This document shows, one piece after another, positions 52,888-60,762 of a stretch of 64,000 nt of DNA. The first letter of the stretch is position 1, and each line of letters begins with the position of its first letter. The notes beneath the pieces were generated by a model that saw only the letters and a program-made list of their open reading frames with translations, was not told the DNA's origin and did no database searches. The stretch is from Rhizobiaceae bacterium (GTDB lineage: Bacteria; Pseudomonadota; Alphaproteobacteria; Rhizobiales; Rhizobiaceae): the NCBI GenBank assembly GCA_019635755.1, contig JAHBYW010000004.1, forward strand, positions 372,001 to 436,000, read 5' to 3'. The translations under genes and the position numbers were made by a program.

Positions 52888-53913
52888 ATGCATCTCTCGA
52901 CGCACAATTGGATGCGGGCCGAACCGTTGGAGGTGACGCTGCGCCGCATCAAGAAGTTCGGCTACGAGTCGATCGAGATCTCCGGCGAGCCGACGATGTA
53001 CAAGACCAAGGAGACGCGTGCGCTCCTGAAGGAATACGGCATCAAGTGCTGGGGCGCGGTGACGCTGACGCTGGGCGAGCGCAACCTGGCCGCCAAGAAC
53101 GAGGGACAGCGCGCCCGTTCCGTGCAGTACGTCAAGGACGTGCTGACCATGGTGAGCGAACTGGAAGGCAAGATCATCACGCTGGTGCCGGCGACCGTCG
53201 GCAAGGTCGTCCCGGACGGCACCGAGGAAGAAGAGTGGAAATGGGTGGTCGATGCCACCAAGGAGTGCTTCGTCCATGCCAAGAAGGTCGGCGTGAAGAT
53301 CGCGGTCGAACCGCTGAACCGCTTCGAGACCTACCTTTTCAACCGTTCGGCCCAGGCGCTCGCGCTGGCCGACGCGGTCAGCCCGGAAGTCGGCGTCTGC
53401 CTCGACGCGTTCCACCTGAACATCGAGGAAGACGACATGTACGACGCCATCCGGCTGGCCGGTAAGCGCCTGTTCGACTTCCACATCGCCGACAACAACC
53501 GCTTCGCCTGCGGCCTCGGCCAGCTGAACTGGAAGAAGATCATCGGGACGCTGCAGGAGATCGGCTACAAGGGCGCGGTCACAAACGAGTTCGTCGCGCC
53601 GGCCGACCGCACGCCGGCGGTCATGTACAGGAATATGATCGACCGCAACCCGGTCGACATCCCGCCGGAGCAGCTGAAGTTCATCCAGGACCACGGCTCC
53701 TCGATCCTGACGGAGGAGTTCTACACGGACCAGATGCGCATCACGGCGCAGACCATCCTGCCGCTCATCGGCAAGAAGGTCCCGGCTGCCGTCAGCGCCG
53801 GCGGCAGGATCGTCAAGCCGTCGAAGCTGGTCGCCCCGGCGAAGAAGGCCGGTGCCAGGAAGACCGCGGCCAAGTCGGCTCCTGCCAAGAAGCCCGCAGG
53901 AAAGAAGAAGTAG
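52888..53913 (+). CDS. Sugar isomerase/epimerase with basic C-terminal tail
   Basis: 341 aa. Residues 1-295 form an AP-endonuclease-2-type TIM barrel related to ketose 3-epimerases: the metal Glu is in VEPLNRFET, the Asp in CLDAFHLNIEE, the His in FDFHIADNNR, the last Glu in NEFVAPAD. Residues 296-341 form a Lys/Ala/Pro-rich tail; its last 26 residues contain 9 Lys, 1 Arg and 9 Ala, like a histone H1 tail. Such a tail is not usual in this family. GGAAGG precedes the ATG. It heads the rightward arm of the island. Confidence 0.9.
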   Translation: MHLSTHNWMRAEPLEVTLRRIKKFGYESIEISGEPTMYKTKETRALLKEYGIKCWGAVTLTLGERNLAAKNEGQRARSVQYVKDVLTMVSELEGKIITLVPATVGKVVPDGTEEEEWKWVVDATKECFVHAKKVGVKIAVEPLNRFETYLFNRSAQALALADAVSPEVGVCLDAFHLNIEEDDMYDAIRLAGKRLFDFHIADNNRFACGLGQLNWKKIIGTLQEIGYKGAVTNEFVAPADRTPAVMYRNMIDRNPVDIPPEQLKFIQDHGSSILTEEFYTDQMRITAQTILPLIGKKVPAAVSAGGRIVKPSKLVAPAKKAGARKTAAKSAPAKKPAGKKK

Positions 53914-53946
53914 TCCGTGCCAGGCACCGCCCTTTCCGAGACAGTT

Positions 53947-53970
53947 CCCTTCCGCCTTCCAGCGGAAGGG
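53947..53970 (+). promoter_or_regulatory. Intercistronic hairpin before the MLE-like gene
   Basis: CCCTTCCGC (53947-53955), loop CTTCCA, GCGGAAGGG (53962-53970): a perfect 9-bp stem ending 12 bases before the next ATG. No T tract, so it more likely alters mRNA stability or translation than stops transcription. Confidence 0.6.
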
Positions 53971-53982
53971 CGCGGAGCGAAG

Positions 53983-55152
53983 ATGCGCATCAAGGACGTG
54001 AAGGCCTGGTGGGTCAGCATTCCGATCGAGGCCGCGCGGCAGCACCGCAGCGACTTCGGGCAGGTGCGCACCTTCGATTCCGCCATCCTGCGGATCGAGA
54101 CGGAGGACGGCATCGTCGGCTGGGGCGAAGGCAAGAATGCCGCTGGCAGCGCCGGCAGCTACGGGGCGCTGGTCCACATGCTGAACCACGAGGTCGGCCC
54201 GCAGTTGATCGGCCGCGACGCGGGCGACATCTCGACCATCTGGGAGATGCTCTATAACGGCGTGCGGCACGACAGTGCCGCGCGCTCCGGCCACGCGATG
54301 CCCGTCATCGCGCGGCGCGGCATGACGGTCGCCGCCATCAGCGCCGTTGACATCGCACTCTGGGACATCCTGGGCAAGTCGCTGGGCGTTCCGGTCTGGA
54401 AGCTGCTCGGCGGGCGCAAGCTGGAGCGCATGCCGGCCTACGCATCGGGCGGCTGGGCGAATGCCGAGCAGATCGGCGACCAGCTGCATTCCTACATCGC
54501 CGCCGGCGGCTTCAAGTCGATCAAGATGCGCGTCGGTTCCATGGACGGCGCTCCGCATATTTCGGCGGCGCGTGTGAAGGCTGCCCGCAAGGCCATCGGC
54601 GACGACGTCGAGCTGATGGTCGACGCGCACGGCACGTACACCGTCGCCGACGCCAAGCGCTTCGCTCACATGGTCGCGGACTGCAACCTCGCCTGGTTCG
54701 AGGAACCGGTGATCGCCGACGACAAATCCGGCATGGCCGAGGTCCGCGCCGCGACCTGCGTACCGATATCGGCCGGCGAGAGCGAAGCGACGCGCTTCGC
54801 GTTCCGCGACCTGGCGGTGCTGAAGGCGGCGGACATCTTCCAGCCCGATCCGGCCTTCTGCGGCGGCATCACCGAGGCCATGCGCATCGGCACGATCGCA
54901 TCGGCGTTCAACCTGCGGTTTGCGCCGCATCTGTGGGCCGGCGCACCATGCTTCTTCGCCGGGCTTCACATCTGTGCAGCCTCCCCCGCGAGCTTCGTGA
55001 TCGAGTACTCGGTCGGCGCCAATCCGATGATCCACGACCTCGTTGAGGAGACCATCGTGGCCAGGGACGGGATGATCGACATTCCGGACACGCCCGGGCT
55101 AGGCTTCACGATCTCGGAAGACTTCCTCAACGCGCACGTCCACCACGGCTGA
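53983..55152 (+). CDS. Mandelate racemase/muconate lactonizing-type enzyme (enolase superfamily)
   Basis: 389 aa. N-terminal capping domain then a modified TIM barrel. Metal ligands are Asp in LMVDAHGTYT, Glu in WFEEPV and Glu in SAGESEA; the base on one face is the Lys of SIKMRVG and on the other the His of FAPHLWAG. That pattern fits acid-sugar dehydratases of the MR subgroup. The start at 53983 has GGAGCGA upstream. In context it would dehydrate a sugar acid made by the Gfo/Idh and isomerase enzymes. The GntR gene follows three bases after its stop. Confidence 0.9.
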   Translation: MRIKDVKAWWVSIPIEAARQHRSDFGQVRTFDSAILRIETEDGIVGWGEGKNAAGSAGSYGALVHMLNHEVGPQLIGRDAGDISTIWEMLYNGVRHDSAARSGHAMPVIARRGMTVAAISAVDIALWDILGKSLGVPVWKLLGGRKLERMPAYASGGWANAEQIGDQLHSYIAAGGFKSIKMRVGSMDGAPHISAARVKAARKAIGDDVELMVDAHGTYTVADAKRFAHMVADCNLAWFEEPVIADDKSGMAEVRAATCVPISAGESEATRFAFRDLAVLKAADIFQPDPAFCGGITEAMRIGTIASAFNLRFAPHLWAGAPCFFAGLHICAASPASFVIEYSVGANPMIHDLVEETIVARDGMIDIPDTPGLGFTISEDFLNAHVHHG

Positions 55153-55155
55153 CGG

Positions 55156-55872
55156 ATGAAGGAGAACAACCTCCTCGCGGAACTCGCGGCCTATCTGTTC
55201 AAGGCATCCGATGCCGAGAGCAGCCGCACGCCGTCGGAGCGCGAACTGGCGGAGCATTTCTCCGTCAGCCGCGGCCAGATCCGTGAGGCGCTGGCGATTC
55301 TCGAGGCGATGCGCATCGTCGAGCGGCGGGCCAAGTCGGGCATCTACCTGACCAGCCGCGAGGCGAGCGTCGAGGCGATGGCCCTGTTCGCGCGCGCCGG
55401 CGTGCCGCTCGACCCGATCCAGATTTACGAGACCGTGGAACTGAGAAAGATTCACGAGATCAAGGCCGCGGAACTTGCCTGCACGCGCGCCACCGAGGAG
55501 AATTTCGCGCGGCTGCGCGAAATTCTGGCCGAGTCCGAGCGGGGCCTCGAGGCTGGCGAGCCGATCGCCCGCCAGGACCGCGACTTCCATCTGGAGATCG
55601 TCCGCGCGACGAAGAACAGCGTCTTCCACAAGGTCTGCAGCCTCTACTACGTGATGGGCGAGCAGCGGCTGCCTGTCTATTTCAGCGCGCCGGATCGCGG
55701 ACGGAAGTCACATGGCGAGCACATCCAGATCTACGAGGCGCTGCTGCGCCGCGACGGGAATCTGGCGCAGGCCCTCATGAGCGCGCATCTTCAGGGCGCC
55801 GAGAGCTACTGGAAGGGATTGATCACCGGCACCGGCGAGGAATCCGCGCGGCCCGAGCTGCAGCGGGCGTGA
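55156..55872 (+). CDS. FadR-type GntR transcriptional regulator
   Basis: 238 aa. N-terminal winged helix (SRTPSERELAEHFSVSRGQIREALAILEAMRIVERRAKSGIYL), then an all-helical FCD domain with likely metal ligands in RDFHLEIV and HGEHIQIYEAL. FCD members bind sugar acids or hydroxy acids. It lies inside the catabolic operon (3 bases after the MLE gene, overlapping the dehydrogenase GTG), which points to autoregulation and control through the twin TGGT-N3-ACCA sites. Confidence 0.93.
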   Translation: MKENNLLAELAAYLFKASDAESSRTPSERELAEHFSVSRGQIREALAILEAMRIVERRAKSGIYLTSREASVEAMALFARAGVPLDPIQIYETVELRKIHEIKAAELACTRATEENFARLREILAESERGLEAGEPIARQDRDFHLEIVRATKNSVFHKVCSLYYVMGEQRLPVYFSAPDRGRKSHGEHIQIYEALLRRDGNLAQALMSAHLQGAESYWKGLITGTGEESARPELQRA

Positions 55873-56861
55873 CGTTGCCGACAATCTTTTCGACTCACAC
55901 GCTTCATCCGCGCGCCACCGAGATGCTGTCCGCTGCCGGCGACCTCGTCATCGCCAGCGCGCTCGACGCCGGGACGCTCGCACGAGAAGCCGGCTCCGCG
56001 GACATCGTGATCGTCCGCGCGCCGCTGCCCCCTGCCCTCTTCGACGCCGCTCCCAAACTTCGCGCCGCGATCCGCCATGGCGCCGGCATGGACATGATCC
56101 CGGTCGAGGCCGCCACGACGGCGGGCGTCCTCGTCGCCAACGTGCCGGGCGTCAATGCTCGCTCCGTCGCGGAGCATGTTTTCTTCGCGTCAATGGCGCT
56201 GCTTAGACGCTTCCGCATGATGGATCGCGACCTGCGGGGCAAAAGCTGGCTGGCCGGCCGCGCACACGCGGACCTCACCCACGAACTCGCAGGCCGCACG
56301 GTGGGCATCATCGGCTACGGTCATGTCGGACAGGAGGTCGGGCGCATCGCCCGCGAGGGCTTCCGGCTCGACGTCGTCATCAGCAGCCGCAGCGCCCGCT
56401 CGGTGCCCGACTATGCACGGTTCGTCAGCGTCGACGAACTGGTCGAAGAGGCGGACGTCGTCGTCCTGTCATGCCCGCTGACGCCGGAAACCACCGGGCT
56501 CCTGAGTTCAGACCGGATCCGCCGCATGAAACCGTCGGCGATCGTGGTCAACGTGTCGCGCGGCCCGGTCATCGACGACGAGGCCTTGATCGCCGCCCTT
56601 CGCGAAGGCCGCATCGGCGGCGCCGCGCTGGATGTTTTCGTGACGCAGCCGCTTCCGCCGGAGCACCCTTATTTCTCCTTCGACAATGTGATCATCACCC
56701 CTCACATGGCCGGGATCACCGAGGAGTCGATGATGCGGATGGGAACCGGCGCCGCCGCCGAAGCCTTGCGCGTGCTCGGCAACGAACTGCCTGTGAACCT
56801 GCGCAACCCCGAGGTGATCGATCGCTATCGCCGTCGTTTCCCGCTAACGACGCAACCCTGA
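55869..56861 (+). CDS. D-2-hydroxyacid dehydrogenase family protein
   Basis: 330 aa, SerA/LdhA-like fold. The NAD-binding GIIGYGHVGQEVGRIA, the catalytic Arg231 in VNVSRGPVIDDEAL and the His279 in ITPHMAG are present. The conserved catalytic Glu is replaced by Gln260 (DVFVTQPLPPEHP). Some active members tolerate substitution here, so it may still work as a reductase with another substrate. GTG start overlaps the GntR stop. Last gene of the rightward operon before the permease (44-base gap). Confidence 0.88.
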   Translation: MTLPTIFSTHTLHPRATEMLSAAGDLVIASALDAGTLAREAGSADIVIVRAPLPPALFDAAPKLRAAIRHGAGMDMIPVEAATTAGVLVANVPGVNARSVAEHVFFASMALLRRFRMMDRDLRGKSWLAGRAHADLTHELAGRTVGIIGYGHVGQEVGRIAREGFRLDVVISSRSARSVPDYARFVSVDELVEEADVVVLSCPLTPETTGLLSSDRIRRMKPSAIVVNVSRGPVIDDEALIAALREGRIGGAALDVFVTQPLPPEHPYFSFDNVIITPHMAGITEESMMRMGTGAAAEALRVLGNELPVNLRNPEVIDRYRRRFPLTTQP

Positions 56862-56905
56862 TGCCGGTCCCGGCGTTGTGATGCCGGCGCGTTGAGGGGC
56901 GTGAG

Positions 56906-58681
56906 ATGACAACCGAGCAGATCCTGGCATTCGCCGTCATCGCCGGCATGATGGCGGCCTTCGTCTGGGGCCGCTTTCGCTACGATGTGGTGGCCGCCGT
57001 CTCCCTGCTCGTCGCAGTCGCCGTGGGCGTGGTGCCGTTCGAGGGCGCCTTCACCGGTTTCAGCGACGACATCGTCATCATCGTCGGCAGCGCCCTGCTG
57101 GTCAGCGCGGCGGTGGCGCGATCCGGAATCATGGAACGCATCATCCAGCGCTTCATGCCGTCATCCTCGACCGTGCGCATCGAACTCGCCATCCTGGTCG
57201 GCGTCGTCACGGTGCTGTCGGCCTTCGTCAAGAACATCGGCGCGCTGGCGATCATGATCCCCATCGCGTTCCAGTTCGCGCGGCGCGGCAACGTCTCGCC
57301 GTCCGTCTTCCTGATGCCGATGGCGTTCGGCTCGCTTCTCGGCGGCCTGATGACCCAGATCGGCACATCGCCGAACATCATCGTGTCGCGCATCCGCGGC
57401 GAGATGACCGGCGACCCGTTCACGATGTTCGACTTCACGCCGCTCGGGCTGGCGTTGTCGGTGGTCGGCCTCGTCTTTCTCACCCTCTTCTACTGGCTGG
57501 TGCCGGCGCGCACGCGCACGACGGGCTCCGTTCATGAAGCCATCGTCATCGACAATTATCTGGCCGAAGCGAAGATCACGCAGAACTCTGCGATCCGCGA
57601 CAAGACGGTCTCCGACCTGCTGAAGCTGGCCGAAGGCGCCTCCAAGGTCACCTCGATCCTGCGCAAGGACGGCCTGAAGATCGTGCCGCTCCCGGACGTC
57701 ACGCTGCGCGAGGGCGACATCGTGGTGGTCGAGGGCGATTCCGAAGCGCTGCAGCGCATTGTCGACAAGGGCAAGCTGTCGCTTACCGGCGATCGCGACA
57801 TCTCCCGCGTCGAGCGTGGCAAGGACATCGCCGCAGTGGAGGTTGTCATCGCGGAAAGCTCCGACCTGCTCGGTCTCTCCGCCTACCGCCTGTCGCTGTT
57901 CGACCGCTTCGGCGTCAACCTGCTGGCGGTGAGCCGCAAGGGCCAGCGGCTCGAGGGGCGTCTGAAGGACGTCACCTTCCGGCTGGGCGACGTGCTGGTC
58001 CTGCAGGCGAACCGCGAGCGCCTTCCAGAGGTGCTGCGTGAGTTCGGCGTGCTGCCGCTCGCCGAGCGCCCGCTGATGCTGGGCAGCACCCGCCAGGGCG
58101 TCGTGCCGCTGGCCATCCTGCTTGCCGCGATGGCGGCGACCGCCTTCGGCGTCGTGCCGGTGGCCGTCGCATTCTTCGCGGCCGCGGTGCTGATGGTGCT
58201 GTCGGGAGCGCTGCCGCTCCGGGAGGTCTACGGCCACATGGACGGGCCGATCCTGGTCATGCTGGCGGCGCTCATTCCCGTCAGCGATTCCCTTCGTCGC
58301 ACCGGCGCCACCGACCTGATCGCGGACTGGCTGGCCGGGATCGCAACCACCCTCCCGCCGGCCGGTGCGCTGGCCATCATCCTCGTCGCGGCGATGGCCG
58401 TGACACCCTTCCTGAACAACGCGGCGACGGTGCTGGTCATGGCGCCGATCGCAGCGGGTTTCGCGACCAGCCTCGGCTTCAAGCCGGAGGCCTTTCTCAT
58501 GGCCGTGGCGATCGGCGCGGGATGCGACTTCCTCACCCCGATCGGCCATCAGTGCAACACGCTGGTGATGGGTCCGGGCGGCTATCGGTTCGGCGACTAT
58601 GCCCGGCTGGGCGCACCGCTGTCGGTGCTCGTGATTCTCGTCAGCGTGCCGCTGCTGATGCTCGTCTGGCCGTTGCGGTAG
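56906..58681 (+). CDS. SLC13/ArsB-type permease with RCK domains
   Basis: 591 aa. N-terminal six helices (DIVIIVGSALLVSAAVARSGI, NIGALAIMIPIAFQF, GSLLGGLMTQIGTSPNIIVSR), then two TrkA-C (RCK) regulatory domains (~residues 205-375), then a second membrane half with ...TPFLNNAATVLVMAPIAAGF and GAGCDFLTPIGHQCN. Such carriers move dicarboxylates, sulfate or other anions. Here it is a good candidate importer of the acid used by the island. SD GAGGGGCG upstream. Confidence 0.9.
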   Translation: MTTEQILAFAVIAGMMAAFVWGRFRYDVVAAVSLLVAVAVGVVPFEGAFTGFSDDIVIIVGSALLVSAAVARSGIMERIIQRFMPSSSTVRIELAILVGVVTVLSAFVKNIGALAIMIPIAFQFARRGNVSPSVFLMPMAFGSLLGGLMTQIGTSPNIIVSRIRGEMTGDPFTMFDFTPLGLALSVVGLVFLTLFYWLVPARTRTTGSVHEAIVIDNYLAEAKITQNSAIRDKTVSDLLKLAEGASKVTSILRKDGLKIVPLPDVTLREGDIVVVEGDSEALQRIVDKGKLSLTGDRDISRVERGKDIAAVEVVIAESSDLLGLSAYRLSLFDRFGVNLLAVSRKGQRLEGRLKDVTFRLGDVLVLQANRERLPEVLREFGVLPLAERPLMLGSTRQGVVPLAILLAAMAATAFGVVPVAVAFFAAAVLMVLSGALPLREVYGHMDGPILVMLAALIPVSDSLRRTGATDLIADWLAGIATTLPPAGALAIILVAAMAVTPFLNNAATVLVMAPIAAGFATSLGFKPEAFLMAVAIGAGCDFLTPIGHQCNTLVMGPGGYRFGDYARLGAPLSVLVILVSVPLLMLVWPLR

Positions 58682-58689
58682 AGCTCCCG

Positions 58690-59148
58690 TCAACCATCGC
58701 GCATCGCGCTCAGCGCCTTGAGGTCGGCCCGCACGACGTCGGCGCCCGTGTCCGTGACCAGCGCCTCGACCTCCGCCTGTGTCCGCTTCCAGGCGGGCAG
58801 TGCCTCAGCCAGCAGCGCTGCGCCGGCCTGCGTCAACGTCAGCAGCCGGCCCCTGCGGTCGCTGGGATCTTTGTCGACCTTCACCAGCCCGCGCCTCTCC
58901 AGCGGCTTGAGGTTGGCCGTCAGCGTCGTGTGGTCCATCGCCAGCAGACTCGCGACCGCTCCCATCCGCGGCGGCTGCGGCCGGTTGAGCGACATCAGCA
59001 GCGAGAACTGCCCGCTGGTGATCCCCGCCGGCTTCAGCGCCTCGTCGTAGCGCCGGGCGAGAGCGCGGGCGGCGCGCTGTGCGTGCAGGCACATGCACGA
59101 GTCGCGCACCAGCAGCGTCGTCTCGAAGGGAATGGCTTGCCGTTTCAT
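58690..59148 (-). CDS. MarR family transcriptional regulator
   Basis: 152 aa winged helix: LLMSLNRPQPPRMGAVASLLAMDHTTLTANLKPLERRGLV with the wing DKDPSDRRGRLLTLTQAG. Two cysteines close together at the N-terminus (RDSCMCLHAQRAARAL) precede the DNA-binding domain; Cys near the N-terminal helix is where OhrR-type regulators sense peroxide, so redox control is possible but unproven. Divergent from the BNR/MoaD pair (128-base spacer) with dyads in between. Confidence 0.9.
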   Translation of the reverse strand: MKRQAIPFETTLLVRDSCMCLHAQRAARALARRYDEALKPAGITSGQFSLLMSLNRPQPPRMGAVASLLAMDHTTLTANLKPLERRGLVKVDKDPSDRRGRLLTLTQAGAALLAEALPAWKRTQAEVEALVTDTGADVVRADLKALSAMRDG

Positions 59149-59162
59149 CGCTCTTCTATACT

Positions 59163-59195
59163 GTTGATACCAACCTTTTTGTCCAGTGATCTGGA
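59163..59195. promoter_or_regulatory. Two dyads in the MarR/BNR spacer
   Basis: GTTG-ATAC-CAAC (59163-59174) and TCCAG-TGAT-CTGGA (59182-59195). The first starts 15 bases upstream of the MarR ATG. They are candidate MarR operators, but neither resembles a known consensus. Confidence 0.45.
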
Positions 59196-59276
59196 GAGAT
59201 TCTGGAAGGTTTTGCGGCCGCGGAGCTCGGCGCGCAACAGAGGTTCGGGCGGGTAGCGCCAGGGAGTGAGACTGAA

Positions 59277-60359
59277 ATGCCGAAGAAAGTGCTTTTGCTG
59301 ATCGGGAGCAAGAAAGGCGCGTTCATCGCCGAATCGAACGGCCAACGCAAGAAGTGGACGCTGAGGGGGCCCTTCTGCGAGACGTGGCCGATCAATCACA
59401 TCGCCGGCGACCCCGAGACGGGCACGATCTATGCCGGCGGCGGCAACGAGTGGTTCGGCGCGGCCGTCTGGAAAACCACCGACTTCGGCAAGACGTGGAC
59501 CCATTCGAGTAAGGGACTGAACTACGAGGCCGGTGAGGATCCCGTGAAGGCAGTCTGGTCGCTGGCGCCGCGGAACGGCACGGTCTACGCCGGTGTCCAG
59601 CCGGCGGGCCTGTTCAAGAGCAGGGACGGCGGCAAGAGCTGGAAGCATGTCGAGGGCCTTCGCGACCACCCGTCGAAGCAACACTGGCAACCCGGAGCCG
59701 GCGGGCTCATCCTCCACTCCCTGGTCACTCATCCGACCGACGACAAGAAGATGTGGATCGGCATCTCCGCCGCCGGCGTCTTCTACACCAAGGACGGCGG
59801 CAAGACGTGGGAGACGCGCAACAAGGGCACGCGGGCCGACTTCCTCCCCGAGGGCCAGAACTATCCCGAATTCGGCCAGTGCGTGCATTGCGTCGTGATG
59901 GCGCCGGGGGAACCCGACCTTCTCTATCAGCAGAACCATTGCGGCATGTATCGCACCGAGGACGGCGCGAAGCAGTGGACGAGCATCGAGACCGGCCTGC
60001 CGTCGTCATTCGGCTTCCCGGCCGCAGCGCATCCGCGCGATCCGAACACGGTCTACCTCATCCCGCTGAACGGCGATTCCAAGGGCCGCTACGTGCCCGA
60101 CGGAAAGGCCGCGGTCTACCGCTCGCGCGACCGCGGCGACCATTGGGACAAGCTGACGGACGGCCTGCCGCAGGAGAACGCCTATTTCGGCGTGCTGCGC
60201 CAGGCGCTCGCCACGGACAGCCTGAAGCCGGCCGGCGTCTATTTCGGCACCAATGGCGGCGTGCTGTTCGGATCTCGCGACGAGGGCGATCACTGGGAAC
60301 CGATCGCCGAACATCTGCCGGTCATCTCGTCGGTGGAAACGCTGGTCGTCGACCGGTAG
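59277..60359 (+). CDS. BNR/Asp-box beta-propeller protein (sialidase-like fold)
   Basis: 360 aa, no signal peptide, hence cytosolic. Six Asp-box (S/T-x-D-x-G-x-x-W) repeats mark the blades: KTTDFGKTW, KSRDGGKSW, YTKDGGKTW, YRTEDGAKQW, YRSRDRGDHW and GSRDEGDHW. The catalytic residues of true sialidases (Arg triad, Tyr) are not obvious, so annotation as exo-alpha-sialidase would be doubtful. A His/Cys cluster (FGQCVHCVVM, QQNHCGMYRTEDG) could bind metal. It is followed after 8 bases by a MoaD/ThiS-like gene and is likely its partner. Confidence 0.85.
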   Translation: MPKKVLLLIGSKKGAFIAESNGQRKKWTLRGPFCETWPINHIAGDPETGTIYAGGGNEWFGAAVWKTTDFGKTWTHSSKGLNYEAGEDPVKAVWSLAPRNGTVYAGVQPAGLFKSRDGGKSWKHVEGLRDHPSKQHWQPGAGGLILHSLVTHPTDDKKMWIGISAAGVFYTKDGGKTWETRNKGTRADFLPEGQNYPEFGQCVHCVVMAPGEPDLLYQQNHCGMYRTEDGAKQWTSIETGLPSSFGFPAAAHPRDPNTVYLIPLNGDSKGRYVPDGKAAVYRSRDRGDHWDKLTDGLPQENAYFGVLRQALATDSLKPAGVYFGTNGGVLFGSRDEGDHWEPIAEHLPVISSVETLVVDR

Positions 60360-60367
60360 CCGGAACC

Positions 60368-60658
60368 ATGACCGGCGTGAAAACGGCGGCGGACGCGATC
60401 GTCGTGCGCCTTCCCGCCATCCTCGTGGACCTGTTTCCGGGGTCGCGGCGCAGCGTGGAGATGCGCGCGTCGAGCGTGCGCGAGATGGTGGACGAACTGG
60501 AGCGCCTCTGGCCCGGCATGCGCGACCGCATCTGCGACTCCACGCCAGCCATCCGCCGGCACATCAACGTCTTCATCGACGGGAACAAGGCGAGCCTGGA
60601 GACGCCCGTGCCGCCGGGCGCGGACGTGTTCGTGCTGACGGCGATTTCCGGCGGCTGA
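60368..60658 (+). CDS. MoaD/ThiS-like ubiquitin-fold protein
   Basis: 96 aa beta-grasp protein that ends in Ser-Gly-Gly, as required for C-terminal adenylation and thiocarboxylation. VVRLPAILVDLFPGSRRSVEMRASSVREMVDELERLWPGM is the typical start, VFIDGNKASLETPVPPGADVFVLTAISGG the end. It has an N-terminal ~10-residue extension. No thiF, moeB, moaE or thiG is nearby. It is translationally close to the BNR gene (8-base gap), so it may thiocarboxylate a substrate handled by, or modify, the propeller protein; that is inference. Confidence 0.87.
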   Translation: MTGVKTAADAIVVRLPAILVDLFPGSRRSVEMRASSVREMVDELERLWPGMRDRICDSTPAIRRHINVFIDGNKASLETPVPPGADVFVLTAISGG

Positions 60659-60762
60659 CGCGGCGGAACGGGTCGAATCAGTTGTGGGCCAGCACACCAG
60701 GGTGCTTCCCACGCCGGACGCTTCCTCGTAGACTTGGCCCGTTCGAGGACGGGTCTGTCGCT

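Noticed and set aside
52702-55035. 777-codon open frame on the minus strand
   Set aside because: It lies opposite the epimerase and MLE-like genes, which have clear motifs and Shine-Dalgarno sites. High GC makes long antisense frames common.
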